Notes: generated by a model from the letters alone, not told the origin. 64,000 nucleotides of DNA from Protonemura montana (GCA_947568835.1 OX387606.1:17174001-17238000); one strand, 5' to 3'. Positions 24,248-38,500 are shown, counted from the stretch's first letter. Numbers and translations are program-made.

Positions 24248-25143
24248 TTTTTTTTTTTTTTTTTTTTTGATTTGATTTGATTTATTAGTTACAATTTGTA
24301 TTCATACAGGTGGTAACGTTTTTTTTTTAATTAAGAATATAGATAGTAAAATATAATTAATTAATATTAATTATAATGATAACTATATTAATGATGATAC
24401 AAATAATAATTGATAACAATAATAATAATTGATAACAATATTAATATTCACGATAAAATTATCTTAGGAACTATGATTTTACTATAACTAGGTTTGCCCT
24501 GTCATTCCTTTTCTGCTCCAATTTTCCTTAAATTACTTTTGAATCGTCCTATATTATCTACCTCCTTAAATATAAAGTGGTTAAGGCCATTCCAGTCTCT
24601 TATGGTTCTATTTACAAATGAAAACTTGGCCTTGTCCAGTCTTGCCTCTACAAGTCTAATTTTTGCACAGTGGTCCCTTCTTCCATAATAATGTGGTTCC
24701 TTTAATCTCTTTCCTATCTCTGTCCATGCTCCTTGCCCTGTAAATGCTCTATACATGTTGCACAGCCTCATTTGCCTCCTCCTACCCTGCAACGAGATCC
24801 ACCCCAACTCTTTGATAATTTCAGTCACACTTTCTGGAACCCTCTGCAGCTTTATATTTAGCCCTTCCTTCCTTTTGTCTTTAATAATCCATTTCCTTCT
24901 CCTTAGCTTCCCTGTAACTCTTCTCGCTGCCAATCTCTGCACACTTTCTATTCTCTTGATCTGGCCCACTTTATACGGGTCCCACACTGCCGCCGCATAT
25001 TCCGCCACCGGTCTTATCAATGTCAAGTAAGCTTTTTCCTTGACCGCCTCGCATGCCCCTTCCAAGTTCCTCATAACAAAGTTTAAACTTTTTAAACTTA
25101 AACTTAAACTTTCCTTATTCTTACCACCAGATACCGAGCTCAA
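24248..25143 (-). mobile_element. 5'-truncated LINE (non-LTR retrotransposon) 3' fragment
   Basis: A minus-strand ORF (25143-24502, about 213 codons) encodes the C-terminal end of a LINE reverse transcriptase ORF. Visible motifs are VKEKAYLTLIRPVAEYAAAV, then WDPYKVGQIKRIESVQ, RRQMRLCNMYRAF and a late FSFVNRTIRDWNGL, typical of Jockey/CR1-like elements. The catalytic palm (FADD) and endonuclease are absent, so the copy is 5'-truncated, at roughly 25080. On the minus strand the 3' UTR ends with AATAAATC, two more ATCAA units and a 21-base A tail (24248-24268). No stop or frameshift interrupts the remaining ORF, suggesting recent insertion. The exact clade and a target-site duplication could not be settled. 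Confidence 0.8.
24402..24439. repeat. 19-bp tandem duplication in LINE 3' UTR
   Basis: AATAATAATTGATAACAAT occurs twice head to tail (24402-24420 and 24421-24439). Confidence 0.8.
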
Positions 25144-28100
25144 TTCTCATTTGCCTAACGTTCAGTGTCTCGAAGATCATTCGAGTATGTCAAGATCTTG
25201 GGCAAGTCGGCAAGTTCTTAGATTCTTTACATTTCGCATGCACTGCTAGAAGAGACATGAAATGAATTGTGGTGTTTTTGAAAAAGTTAGTTTTCCAGGA
25301 GAGTAATTTTTCCAATTGACAAACTATGTTGTGGATTGTTGGTTTTTCAGGTTTTCCAAAATGTGGTAACATAAATATTTGATCCCTTCAAACGAAACAG
25401 AAACGCGAGACCGTTATTTTCTATAATCTATGTTTTTGCGCAACCTTCTAAGAATTATATTTGTTGCCCATCTCAAGACGGGTGCAAAGAACCATCTACA
25501 ATCATGAGTTTGTTTCTTTTAAAACTCACAAGGAGTCACATTCCACCTGACAATTAAACAAAAAAGTCCAATCATAACGATTAGCGATCTTACTAATAAT
25601 TTGATCAGAACGCTGTATCAACCAACAGCAAAAAAAGTTAGAATGCAATAAGTTATTACTGATTGTAATATTCAACATTCCACAGGAGGGAAAACTTAAA
25701 AATACAGATTAATAACCATTCAACTCCGCAGACGTTAAAACAACCGAATGAAGCTGAAGATCATACACTGCTAAGGATGGAAACAATATTTGCAATAAAT
25801 AATCCGAGTGGCATGCTTTGTTATTATCACCTCTGTCTGCAATAACTTTACTCTGTTATTTATCGCTGCACTGAGTGCATTTCGTGCAGCCAATTTCATG
25901 TGCAAGTGCATCGCTTTGCAGGCTAAATACAAGTGCATTACTGGTTCTGCAATTGTTTAATTTACTATGTAGAGTCTCTGTCTTAACAGCACAATAGACA
26001 TTCCTTCTATGTTTCAATCATGGAGTGATAAATGGCGCAACTTTTAATGATTGTTTAATATCAAATCTGTGTTCGATCGACCGAACGGTATTTACAACAA
26101 CGTTCGATTCCTTTCTTTGTTTACGTTCGGTGTAATTTGCATTTCTGTCTCCCCAGAGGTTTTTTTTCAAATTTTGAAAGCGATTTCTCTCACTACGGTT
26201 TTGAATCAAAATGTATCAAATATTTGCGTTTTTGGTCTCTGGGATTGAACCCTTTAAAGATTGAGTTTCATCTAAAAATGTAATAAAATATCAGTAAAAT
26301 TCCTAAATTCCACCTGATACCTTAAGCAGCCGCAAAATACTTGAGAGTGCGAGTTTTACTTTTTTACCTAGTTTTCCTAAATGTAGTGAGGTCGTAAACG
26401 TGGGCCATGTACCAGCGTACGTCTACGCTCAATTAAAAAATAACCCGTATACCTGCGCATACTCAAGTCTACACCGCTGGACCTCAAATCAGGTGAAAAA
26501 AATGCTTCATATATTTTGTAGGTACTTTATCTATCAGCTCAACAAAATGTATCAGCAGACTTTTTCCTATGGGAGCACTTTTCTCGATGAGTTTATTCCC
26601 TTCGTGACTTTTTTGACTGTGTTTAGTGAATCCATTGCAAGATTTCCTTCAAATCCACAGTGACGAAATGTTCTTTCTGCTAATAGATATCACATAAATA
26701 CCGCAATTCTTATCAGTTAATATATCAAATCCAAACCAATCTAGTCCAGTCATAGGAACCTATATATATATCTAGACAACGTGTCTATCGCTGAGAAATC
26801 CCACTTTGATCGAATGCGTCACCCTTCTAAGTGTTCTTACCCGTCTAAAGATAGCGAATTATTTAATCGGAAGTTAGCTAACTGATAAGAATGGGTACTA
26901 AAAAACTACACAAATACTAAGTAAACTGTCGGTAATTGTACTACTCTAACCTGATCACACGATCAGCCCGATGATGAATTGTGTTTCTTCACTTCCTGGC
27001 ATATTTTTCTCTAAGAGTTTCCAATGTTCAGGTATTTGTTTTTAAATCAACCCCACCATCGTAAGCTCTTGACAACCAAGTTCCCACTAACCTCTAGCCT
27101 TCTAGTAACTATCACTTTGCGGTCTATTACAGCCTGCTTATCATAATGCATTTTCCTTGTATATGACAAAATATCTGGTCAGAAAATGACATCGCTTCCT
27201 TTTGATTTATTGACCTACACCACTCAAGTAGTCCATGAATATGATTTTTTTCTTCTGCTTCTTTCAGACGGACAATGGCTAAAGCTGCCGAAAGCAGTTT
27301 AAGCATGAATGAATGCTCCATGACCGTCCATGTGACTACAGGTCTACTCAATAAGCACATTGTGCTCTACCAAGATACACTCAGGTAAGAAATACCTCCA
27401 TAACGCACAGTTCACTCATTATTCAACATTTTACACGCATTTTGTGTGATGAAAAGACCGGATAGTTATTTGTGTTAAATTTTTTTTGTGTGTATTGCTT
27501 ATTGTTGTGCCGTGATGAATAGAGCAGAATTGCCGCCTAGCTGGCGTCAGCTGATCGTAAAAGTCTGTCGTGGTGTATAGATCGGTGAATGAATCAGACG
27601 ATGAATGGACGATTTCACCGATGATTTAAGGGTTTTAAGTGGCTTCCAGTTTTTACAACCTGCACCATAGTTTACGTGGGGGTGTTGTGTGTACAAATGC
27701 TAAAATAATATGTAGGTACAGCATGGAGGTTAATGAGTGTGTGGATTATAATTGATTCGATCGATCATTGTCAGTCTTAATTTTGCTGGTGCTATAAGAA
27801 ATGCGGATCAGATTTGGAACTGGCAAACATTGCAACTTGCAAGTAGGTAGAATGTCATTTATGAATGACAGGTAGAATTGCATGCCCGTTGCCGACAATA
27901 GGTGGCCAAGCATGTTTTTTTATTATTTTATGAATGAAAGTTGTAGAATCGATACGTTCTATTTATCTACCTTGAATCCGGACGGTTTTTATGAATTGTA
28001 TCGACCCCGTCATGAAAAGCATGGACCCAAAATTTCTGATGCAGCTTGGGGTACAAACTAATTGGTTGTTGGCCATCCCGTACCTCTGGAGGTAGTAGGG

Positions 28101-28559
28101 TCATATTAACACGCGTAGCGGGTGTGACCTTTCGTATGCGTCTACACGCTAGTTTTGGTTGGTTACATGTGGTCACATCTGATACAAAAATCATGTTGAT
28201 ATTACTTGCAACCCCTGGGCCAGATCCGATGCCTGACAAATCAATCACACAATTTGTGGTTTACTTCTCAAGTTTTCTTCAGTACATTTATTGATTACTT
28301 TCATTCTTTGATGTGGAATGGAATTTTTGTACCGTCTGTTTAGTCTAAGAATAAGTATCCCATGCCGAGTGGTTCAGCCACAGGTGTCCCAGTTTCGACG
28401 CACCGCTATTCCTCCGGCATAGTGCGTAGATTCACCTCTCGCTCTTTTGCCAGCTTATTTTATCCCAACATTCAAAGCGATGCGTACAACACAACAACGT
28501 CAATCAAATCAGTAGAATTTTCATCGATAAAACGTCGACACGCAAAGGAAAACGCACTG
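25144..28559. other. Intergenic region upstream of dar1
   Basis: AT-rich with short shadow ORFs on both strands; no exon, RNA gene or element recognised. The part nearest 28 kb may hold regulatory DNA of the downstream KLF gene, but nothing specific can be shown. Confidence 0.45.
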
Positions 28560-29353
28560 CAAGAAGTCCTCCTAGCGGATTGGCCGCCACAAGTCCGCCA
28601 ATCGTGATCTCCGTCCATTCATAAATATAGTAGTGAAGCTAGGCACGAGCTGAACCATGAAAGAATGGGTGGGAGGGGGTCCGAGCGACCGGCGATACCC
28701 GGACGCCACGGCCGCCGCAGAACCCGTCCTCTGGAGCTGCCAGCTCTTGTGCACACTTGGCCATCGACGCGAGAGGCGAACGAGTCGCTCCCTGCACGGC
28801 GCTGCCTGTGTCCACGACGTAGTAATCGCTCTCTATGCCGAGAACACAGGTGTTTTTTTTTTACCGTGTTAATCAATTGTGTTTGGCGTTTGGATTGTGA
28901 GTGCTTCGAAACGAGTGACGTGGTCGTTCATTGAATTTTGTTTGACAAACTTTATCTACGCGAACTTATCAGTGAAATTAGCTGACGGCAATTTTGTAAG
29001 TTGAGTTAGTTGTCGTATTGTGGTTGATACGAATTGACGTTACTGGAATCGAGTGCGATAGTCAATCGGTTTTTGATAAAAACACACCATTTTAACACAA
29101 AATTACAGGATTTTTGTTGTGAACAGCGTTACGAATCGATAGGTTCGTTCAACTAGTTTACCAACGAAACATTTGAGACATTTTTTTTGCTCTTGTTTAT
29201 AAACAGTGGCGAAATTCTTTCAAGTGTCAACGAATAACAAATCTAAGCAAAGTGCCTAAGTGAGTGAACCTCCGACGTTGCCTAGTCGTCGGTGTCCAGC
29301 GCGCCATCCCGACGCTCGACACCCGACGCCCGACGTCGCGACGCTGGCGTAGT
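28560..29353 (+). promoter_or_regulatory. GC-rich promoter/5' UTR region of dar1-like gene
   Basis: CpG-rich sequence at 28560-28860 and again from 29260, directly before the first coding exon. An in-frame TGA at 29261-29263 precedes the start codon with no intervening in-frame ATG, so the 5' UTR covers at least that part. The transcription start itself is not identifiable; a weak ATAAATA box at about 28621 is only suggestive. Confidence 0.45.
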
Positions 29354-29536
29354 ATGGAGAAGGGTGGCGTCTGCTGCGTTCTGCGCTCGACGACACCGGC
29401 GGTTGGCAGCCATCAGCTAAGCGTTGCCAAGAAAGAGGATGATCAAATAGTTCCTGATCATCATACAGACTGCTCTAGCGACAGCGGAGGCTGGCCTTCT
29501 GGGCAAAACTACATCGATACCTGGCTACAAATGCAG
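29354..29536 (+). CDS. dar1: dar1-like coding exon 1
   Basis: Sixty-one codons from an ATG in strong context (A at -3, G at +4), starting [15 protein letters not shown] and ending YIDTWLQMQ. The exon closes in phase 0 at a good donor, GTGAGT. The acidic [18 protein letters not shown] segment may be part of an activation domain (inference). An in-frame stop 90 bases upstream supports this start. Confidence 0.8.
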
Positions 29537-32500
29537 GTGAGTTGCTAACGAGCAAAAATCTAGGATTTAGTTTAATTTTTAGAGTCCACGTGGGTGGTTT
29601 GCACCAAGTGGTGTTCACCTAATGCTGTCATGCTTTTATTGGGTCATTGCAAAACTTTCTATTTCTTCGGAAACTTTTTGTAGAACTCTTAAAATAGGAC
29701 CTATGTAAACAAGTCTGCAAAACTGCAAATACTGTTTTTTTTTTTTTTTTAATTAGCCGCAAAATAGTTCCTTTACAGTAATTTGCATCATCATGCCCCT
29801 GATAGAAAATGCATGAAAATCTTTTCAAGCTTGTCAGGTAGACAGAAGGGGTTTCTAGCAAACATCTCACCCTAGGTGTACTACACATTTTGCCGACAAA
29901 AGGACTGAAAAATCCAAATACTTCCGTTTCATAATTGTGAATCAGATGTACGGTAAAAACACAGTTAGCGTTCATATCACAAAACGCGACATGCTTTTTA
30001 GAGTTGACGGGCCCGTAAAGAGTGCGCAGAACCCCTGTCTGTCACTCCAGCCCCCCCATTAGAAGCGGGGGGGCTGGAGCGCACATACTCGATGTCCAGT
30101 TAGAGGAATCAGAGATCATTTTTACCTCAACCTTCCTGTCTGCTAGAGCCAGCCGCACGTGCGTGATGGGACATTTCTTTCAAAAAAAACCTCAACTTCA
30201 AGAAGTGTGCATGTTATTGTATGATCAAAAAGCGGTCCATATTGCAATCATTCAAGTTTCAGAGAAAGAAAATTGAACCAGAACACGAGATTTATTACTT
30301 TATGTACACAGACACACGAATATTCTAATCACGATTGCCTCCTTCCGAAAGAAAAAAAAATACATGTGATTTAAGTTTGTGTGGTACCTACTTGTGATCA
30401 GCCTGTCTTACGATTACAAGGAAGTGCATCTGTAGTCGTCCAGATAGCATTTAGCTTTCTAGTTGTTATGATTTATATTCGTAATATTGCAGTAACCAGA
30501 TCATAAATACCTGCGTGGCACGATTATTCTGTGTGTGCCAATATAATATACCCACATCACTAGTATATCAGAAAACAGGTGAATTACATTGCGCAAGTGT
30601 GATTTGCTCTATTCACCTAATACAACATTTGCACCGTGAAATCATACGATTATATTTTTAGGATAAGGTAACAGCTTTTCATTCGCATTACCTACTGGTT
30701 TAATTAAAATAAGTAATAGTTATCAACTATAGGCTAAATAATATGATGCATCATGGAAAACTCTTTTTGTAGTTGTCAATATAACTTGATTTATTACGCA
30801 TATCACAAAAAAGTATTAATTACTTAAAGTCAACATGATAATTGATAACGTATCAAGGAAATATACGTTATCATTTCATAGCTCTGAATAAGAACATGTT
30901 CTATCGTTAAAATCCTATGGCGATGCAGTATTTTTTGCTCTCGAAGCGTTTCTTCCGATTGAATCTGCCGATCTGCTACGGTATTCATCGCGCCATGCTG
31001 AGATGTAGTGTACATCACAAACACTCAACAATGCCCCGCTAATGAAGCTTTGCATGAATTCTACCTCTCATACAAAATCGAACAATTAAAATAACTTCTT
31101 ACGACTATTTACTGCAATCTTGCACGGATGACCAATTTCTTTGCTAACAGGAAAGGAAGTAACAAATTAGGGTCGCTATTTATGATATTGCTTTTTTAAT
31201 TTTCTTGTGACACTCTACATAGGAAGCATTCTCTGAAGTAGCACGCATAGTAATTTTTTTTATCTAAATGATTCTACATGAAAATGATATCGCGTCCCTT
31301 CCAGCGATGTTAAACATCAAAGGAAAGGGTATACTGGAATTTAAATCGCTTTTAAAATGTAGAATTCAAGCCCTAACTATAACATTTCGTGAGGTTCAAC
31401 TTTGTGCAGGTCTTCTTCTATATAATTATTATGAAGTCGGTAAAAACCATTGAGATATGAGGCGTTGAAGAAGATGATCGGTAAATAATGGTATAGCTTT
31501 AGAAATATAAGGATGGGATGGTTTGTCGGACTGAACCATTCACCAATGCTGGTATCAACTAAAAGAATTTCTCTTATTAAGAAAATGGAGATGTTAGTGT
31601 GGAAATTACACAGACATTTTAAGGCCCATCATTCCCGCGGGTAAAATCGTTAAAAATGGGTCTCAAACGGGTATATAGTGTTTGTATTATGTTAATGACA
31701 AGGAAAATTAAGTGCCGGAAAATTGGTGAGTTTTCCGGGCAAATCAAAAATCAAATCCTTTGTACAAGGCAGCACCGCAAAAATATGAGTTAAAGAGTCC
31801 GCGATTTTTTTCCGTTGTGCCTGAACTTGCTTTTCTTAGACAAACAATTTTGGTAGTCACAGCTAAAAAATTGATTGAGATATCAATTTTCAAAAACTCT
31901 TTTATTAATCTCAAAAAGTTCCTGGTTTTAAACAGATCATCAGTTGCACAAAAAGTGATCCATTGAACTAATGAAAAGAATGTCTTAAAGCCTTAAGTAT
32001 GCAGATTTCAAATATGTGTGTTTCATCGCGATCGGTCAAACGATGTAGGTTTTGTGTTGTACAAGGTAAGTGCTTGCGAGGCACTACTTTTTGGGCTCGT
32101 CGAACCTGGAAACATTGCATATTGCATACATACAGGCTGATGCTAGTGCCCGCTAGCATCCGATGCCAGCTACTTCGAGCGCGACCTTGCACGCTTTCAT
32201 GAGGCAAGAGAGTCTGCTAGTGGTCTTATCGCTGTAATCCTCGACTGGAATTTTTTAAATTCCCTAGCTGAGATTTATAAACATAGCACGCGATTTCAGA
32301 ATGTGTAACAAGTATGATATGCCTACCAGACTTCAATTCCTCATTATTATTTTGCCATTATTTTGCGAAGGAGCGGGAGCAGTTAGACGTGTATGTGTTC
32401 AGTATGTGCCAACTATTCGTTCATTGAACACCGTATCTTTGGTTGTACCTACTGTTGTCGGTTCCTCGTGAGTTGCGAAAGTGTTCGAGTAAGTTTGCAA

Positions 32501-35500
32501 CTGCAGGTAGTTGCAATTTGTGTCCAGTGCAAAGTGAAAAAAGTGATAAATGTTTCCTAAGCGACCTCGTGCAAGGCTAAGCAGACCGCGGAAGCGTACG
32601 AAACGCGCCAGAACTCGCACTCGAATTTCAAGAGAGAAGGCCCTAAAAGTAAAACTCGCAAGAGAACGCGAAGCAAGATCAACAACGGATTCAAACATAT
32701 AATTGTGCATTTTTTCAACGTCGAACTTGTCCTAGTTCCCTTCATACGTTACTTTCTATAGCCCACGAGTGTGTCCGTGAGGGGACAATCACGGCTGAAA
32801 ATCTTATATGATGCGAATTTATCTCTATTATGAGTGGTGCTCCATACTCTGTGTAATGTACGCAAATTTTAACGCGTACATTTCTTTCGCACGAATAAAA
32901 GTTCTTGCGATTGCGTTGAGTGCTAAATAGAGAGATTGGATTTTACCGCATTGGAATGTGCGTAAGATTCTGGACATTTTTACCAGCGGCATCTCACGAG
33001 GTTTTTTATTCCTCGGTCAAAATTGACTCTGAAGTTCGTTCAAAAAACGATCATCAGTTACGAGTCGATGCAGTTACGATAGTAATCACCAAATAATTGA
33101 AATCAAGAAATCAATCGATTTTAAATGTATTAATTTTTATCTCCTCTAAGAATTTTGCTGAGTATTTTATTGCCTCGCTTCAAGCGCAGAGCAATGAAAA
33201 CATGAGTCCTGCGATAAGAAGGCTTAGCGAATAGCGATAACTCATTGCAAGGATACGAGAAATCATTATTTTGAAGCGCACGAACGCACTTGGCGTTCCG
33301 CATTTCTTGTGCTAGAAAATCGATTGAAATTGATTTGAAATCTGGATGTTATCACGAACTCAATGATATCAAGAAAATAATGAAACTCCCGATTTAGTAG
33401 GATTTTTGTTGTTGTTGCAATGGTTGGGGAATTACTTGATAAATAATAATCCTTCGAGTGCGATAAGCCTGGTAGTGTTTACAACATGATATAATAAGCT
33501 CAATGGCTAGACTGAATTCTAGCAGTGGAATGAGAGGCAAGAAACAAGTGGGTAGAATAGTTCGACTTCGCAACTGGATAAAACCAGGAGCTTGCGAAAT
33601 GAACGTCCTCTCGCTTTGAGAACTGAAACTCGACTAATATTAATATGGCAACAGCCTGAAGTAGATCCACGTCCTACATATGGCAACAGCGGAGTGGGGA
33701 TTGGCATGATACGCGTTAATATCTCTTCATTCGGTAGATGAATCCCGCCAAGTTAGACACAATTGCTCACTAACGACGCTACTCTATTACTATGCACTTT
33801 GTGCGATCATAAAATATACATAGTCCTGCCAGTTTATGTAATTTCTAATCTTGTACCCGTTTCATAACACACTTTTTTAACTCAAGCGATAGCTTCAGCT
33901 TTGCGTTTAAAACGACAAATTTAATTGAGGTAGAATGTTTCAAAGAATTTATAGCACCACAATTCTCCAAAAATTATTATTCGTTATATTCGTGTTTCAA
34001 AATCAACTTACGAATGCTGGTCGAGCATCCCGTTACAATCAAGCATATTTCAGAAAGACACCATTATAAAAAAAAATCATTCTTCACAATTTCCATCCTG
34101 GTTCTCGCCATTTTGACCGAACCATCTTCGTGTTTTATTATCTTGCATCTCTTTATGCACTTGTCAGCGGACATAGGCAATGTTTATGCGAGCGAGTCCA
34201 TAGGTGATATCAGATGATGGCACCTCGTAGCATAGTCGAGAAGAAACGTGCTTGGGCACGAGATCAACTCACATCTTCATTGTCTTACCTGCATGGTAAT
34301 CCTAGACAAAATATAATTTTAGGATGAAAATATATCTAAGATAGATAATTTCATAAAGCAGTTATTTCTACAAAATCCATCACTAGCTGCATAGATAAGA
34401 AAAGCTTTAGTCTGGAATTTAAGCAATTCCCATCCGAAATTAGAATTATGCTTCATTTTTTTTGTGAAAAATCTTTTCACAAAACAACCACAATAAAGCT
34501 TCTCATGATCTTTCCATGAATAATGGGATCACCAGTTACCAATTTATTAAAACACTCATTGCATATCGTCGGTAATTCCCCGATCAAGTCCGGTCACAAT
34601 ATGATTTTGATCTTCTGATCACGTCGGTCGACACAAGACTTGCATGTGTTGTCACCATTGTCACACGGCCCTTACAGGTACCCATCGCAGTAGAGTCGTG
34701 GAGCACGATCGGGCTCGCTGAGGAAACGGTAATGATAATGTTTGGGTAACTTTGGAATTGTTAAGACGTTATAAGGTATACTAGGAACACCGTGGTGATT
34801 TCTACGCGTGACTCGATGGAGAGTGAATCGATTGAATCACTTTGCATGTGTACTTGTTCATTAGCACTAAAAATAAAATGCAATTCGTGCGTTTGTTGGA
34901 TTCAAATCGAGATGTTTTAATCGAATCCCGTGAATTTTGTGTATTATTTCAGGTATATGTGCATTTTTGACACCTCGCTTCTTGGCAGGCGCAACTTTCA
35001 GATCAGTAATTTGAGAGGAAATACGATCGTGCGTACAATATTCGCTTGTAATTTATTTTTACACACACTCACATTACGCTTGTTATTACAGCAGGTGAAA
35101 TAATTTGTATTATGTACCTACCTAAACTGTAAAAATACATTGCCATAAGATCTTTTAATGGTTCTGTTTAAAAAAAAAAAAAAAAAAAAAAAAAACTACA
35201 CATATCCGTCTTTGTGATTTACAATTGCACCGCTACCAAAAAAAATGGTTATCAAAAATATTAAAAAGTATGACCCTACATTATTATCTAATAACTAAAT
35301 ACATATAGCACCTTTATATCTACCGTAAGTAGCTACATCATGTTAAAATATCTAAGGAATCAATGATGACAAGCGACTAAGAGAGAGACAGTGTCTTGAA
35401 TATTGATCTATAGAATGTGCAAGACTTGTGAGGGTAATTCACAGCGGGAAAACCTGCAACTAACAAACAACTCACCTGCTCTCAAATATTTTGACATGCG

Positions 35501-38500
35501 GTGAATCATTGGACTCTTTATCGTCAATTATCTTAATTTCTTTTAAGTGTGCCGCGCATGATTACTTTCTTTTCATAGGCTTCTAAATTGCAACGCGCGA
35601 TCGGAAATGCCGATTGCCAAATTTATAAAAGTGTCGTGTGTCATGCGAATTGATAAGATCAGAAGAAATGTGGCAACGTGATTTTTAGCTGTTTTCTACT
35701 GATTTTCCGAGCTATTAACTTTGAAATTCAATGCTTAACCAGAATATTAATTGGAGAATTTTAAAGACCATAATAATAACAAGAAATAAAATGTTAAAAC
35801 AACAACGAGCATTGTGAAATTATAAATCGAATAATTGGGGAGTGGGGAGTGGGAAGCCATTTCATTGTAGAAATAGCTGAATTTTTTTTCCTTATAAGTA
35901 TCCTCTCTGAGATCTAAAGAGCATATGAATGGACCAACGATGACTCCTGAATGAAAAAGCAAACAAATGCCGAGGTTTTTGAACCTTGGGGTTACGTCAA
36001 CAACATCACCATCAGCCGATTCTTCTTGGAGAGATTGTTCTCGCGAGATGAATCCAGCACACTCACACATGCATACGGATGCTGCGTGCATGTGTCGGTG
36101 AGTCGGATGACCCAGATTTGAGATTACCCCTTGGTTCCGCACTGACTTTTACACCTTTCTCGATGAGCAGCGGCGGTCTTCCTTTGACCAATTTACAGCG
36201 CGGAAAAATGCGTTAGCCTTTATGCAGGTGTTTGCACGAATTGTTATTACCGGGAGATGCATTTCAAAATTCAAGCTATTGGTTCTCTGTTATTGTTCAC
36301 CGAGAGACTATGAGAATATTGAAAGAAATTCAAATTTGTTTCTATAACGACTAGTAGTTTGTAAATGCTTGACATTTAACAACAAAAAATTACTTATCGT
36401 GTCACCTTGAAACGTTACATCTACCAATTCGATTGCTCATCTATGTTACAATCATAAATACATTCGTTTGGCCCGCGTGTGGGTTTTACACCTAGCATAG
36501 TGTTGATTCAAATTGATAGCAAGTATCAATATAAATCAACACTGCTCTAGGTCCAGATAAAAAAAAAAACTGTCATCTTTAAGAAATGTTTCGACCAATA
36601 AAATTCCCATCACGTACGTTGTAAGAAAAACCAAACAGGACAACTTTAACTATGATATCTGTATTTGATTTGTGAGTTTTTTTTGTACCATTCTTTGCAT
36701 CGGTATCTCTCTTATCACAAGTTGCAATGCAGGTAAAGTTGAGTTTTGAGCCGAGAGGGCATCAAATCAGGCAATTTGCTGTCACTTAGTGATCAGGCCT
36801 ATCGCCCTTTCGATCACAACTTTGACGTTGTCGTCTAAATGCTGCGGTTCGCTAACATCAGTGGTCCACAAGGACATGTGTACTCTTCCAGATTTTTGAT
36901 CGATCAGCATCAGGTATGAACCATCAGCAACAGCCATGCATTTGTCATGAGCTGCTGTAAACACTTAAATGTATTTTGTTTCTTTAGAAATATTCACCGA
37001 AGCTTTAAAATTATTTCACTAAAAAAATTGATGCGTTTGGGCCTGTACATGAAGCAGCTTTCGATCCAAAAAACCTTTTTTTAAGATTTTTTTGCAACAA
37101 TTCCTTCAAGTATGAAGTAAGATAAGCGTAAAAGCTGTTAATTAATAAATTGTTTCTATCATTGTCTTTGACAAGCTATGGCGAGTTACTACGGTGATGA
37201 TCGATGCGTTTTTGAATAATGCTATTCATCAGTTTTGTTTTGTTTTAATAAACTGCGTCCCGTTAATGAGCGTCAGGTTGATCTCTTGCCTTACACAAGA
37301 GTTGTAATTATTTGTTCTTTTGTTGAACGCCACTGGTGATCGATAGCAAAAAACAAGAGAATCCACTCTGTCATAATTATTGACGCAGTCCGAGCTTAAC
37401 ACTCGTCACATTCGACAATAACTATACTCCGTTCATATACATTCTTTTCCGGTAGAGACGCCATCGGTCGTTATGGGGTGACATGCGGGCCAACTGTCAC
37501 TTTTTTAAAACCCAACAAATCATCTCCGCTGATGTTCTCTATTTTTCTTTTGCTCTAAATATGTTGTCATGCCAATAAGAATTTTTGCACAAAGCAATCT
37601 TGGAAATTATTTTGAACTATTTTGTAGATTCGTGCCACTGAACTCATATCTGAAAACGAGTTGGTAGCAATGCTGGGGCAGTTCTTGGACCGCACGGGCT
37701 GGACTGTATTAAAAAAAAGTTCTCCCAGAATCTTCACAGCGTTTTGAGAGAACCAGTGGAGGTGCCGGCCCCCTCCACATTCCTATTCGACAGCGACGTC
37801 AGTCACATAAAATAAATAATAACTATAGTTATCCAAACAAATTAAAAATTAAAAACGAACGCAATTTTCGATTTCCTTATTGTACAGATCAAGATTAGTA
37901 TCGATTTATGTCAGATTATCTTTCTTAATTCAAGGCTGATCGTAACAATTTCTCATTACACCACGTCGATTGCAATTACCTCGTTATTTGCTAGAAGCTG
38001 GTCTAGAGTACTTACTACCAAGTACGTTGAACAAGACAGTTCACTGGAAGAATTAGCAGCCGTGCATGATTTGTTAATTTCATATGCATATTGAATGAAA
38101 GATAACGAAGCGTATCTCAAAGATTTATTCATTGCATTTAAATTGCATCTTTGATTGTATCACCAGTAACTACAGCTTTTAGCTTTACAATTAAAAAGAA
38201 AAAAACAAGATATCATTTTTAACCAGATCGGATTTAAGTATTGATGAATTTTTTTCAACTACGTCGTAAATAGCAACATAATAATATATCCGTGGCTTTG
38301 CAAGCACCGTGCACCGCTGTCCAAGGCGACATGTGTCTTCTTCTCATGTTGAAACTGCCCCGTACCTCATCTGCATACACACACTGTCAAGTACCAACTA
38401 CGTCCCCACCACGTCTTACCAGTATACCGCAAAGCAATCGACCATTCGAACCAGACCAAGTTTTAGCCAAGGGCATCACTCAGCGATATATACTTGGCAT

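Noticed and set aside
28657-28934. Overlapping plus and minus ORFs in the GC-rich dar1 upstream region
   Set aside because: Mirror-image ORFs in CpG-rich DNA with no homologue. Better explained as promoter or 5' UTR.
35747-36142. 131-codon minus-strand ORF with a hydrophobic C terminus
   Set aside because: No ATG start. The hydrophobic end comes from T-rich sequence, a common artefact in AT-rich introns.
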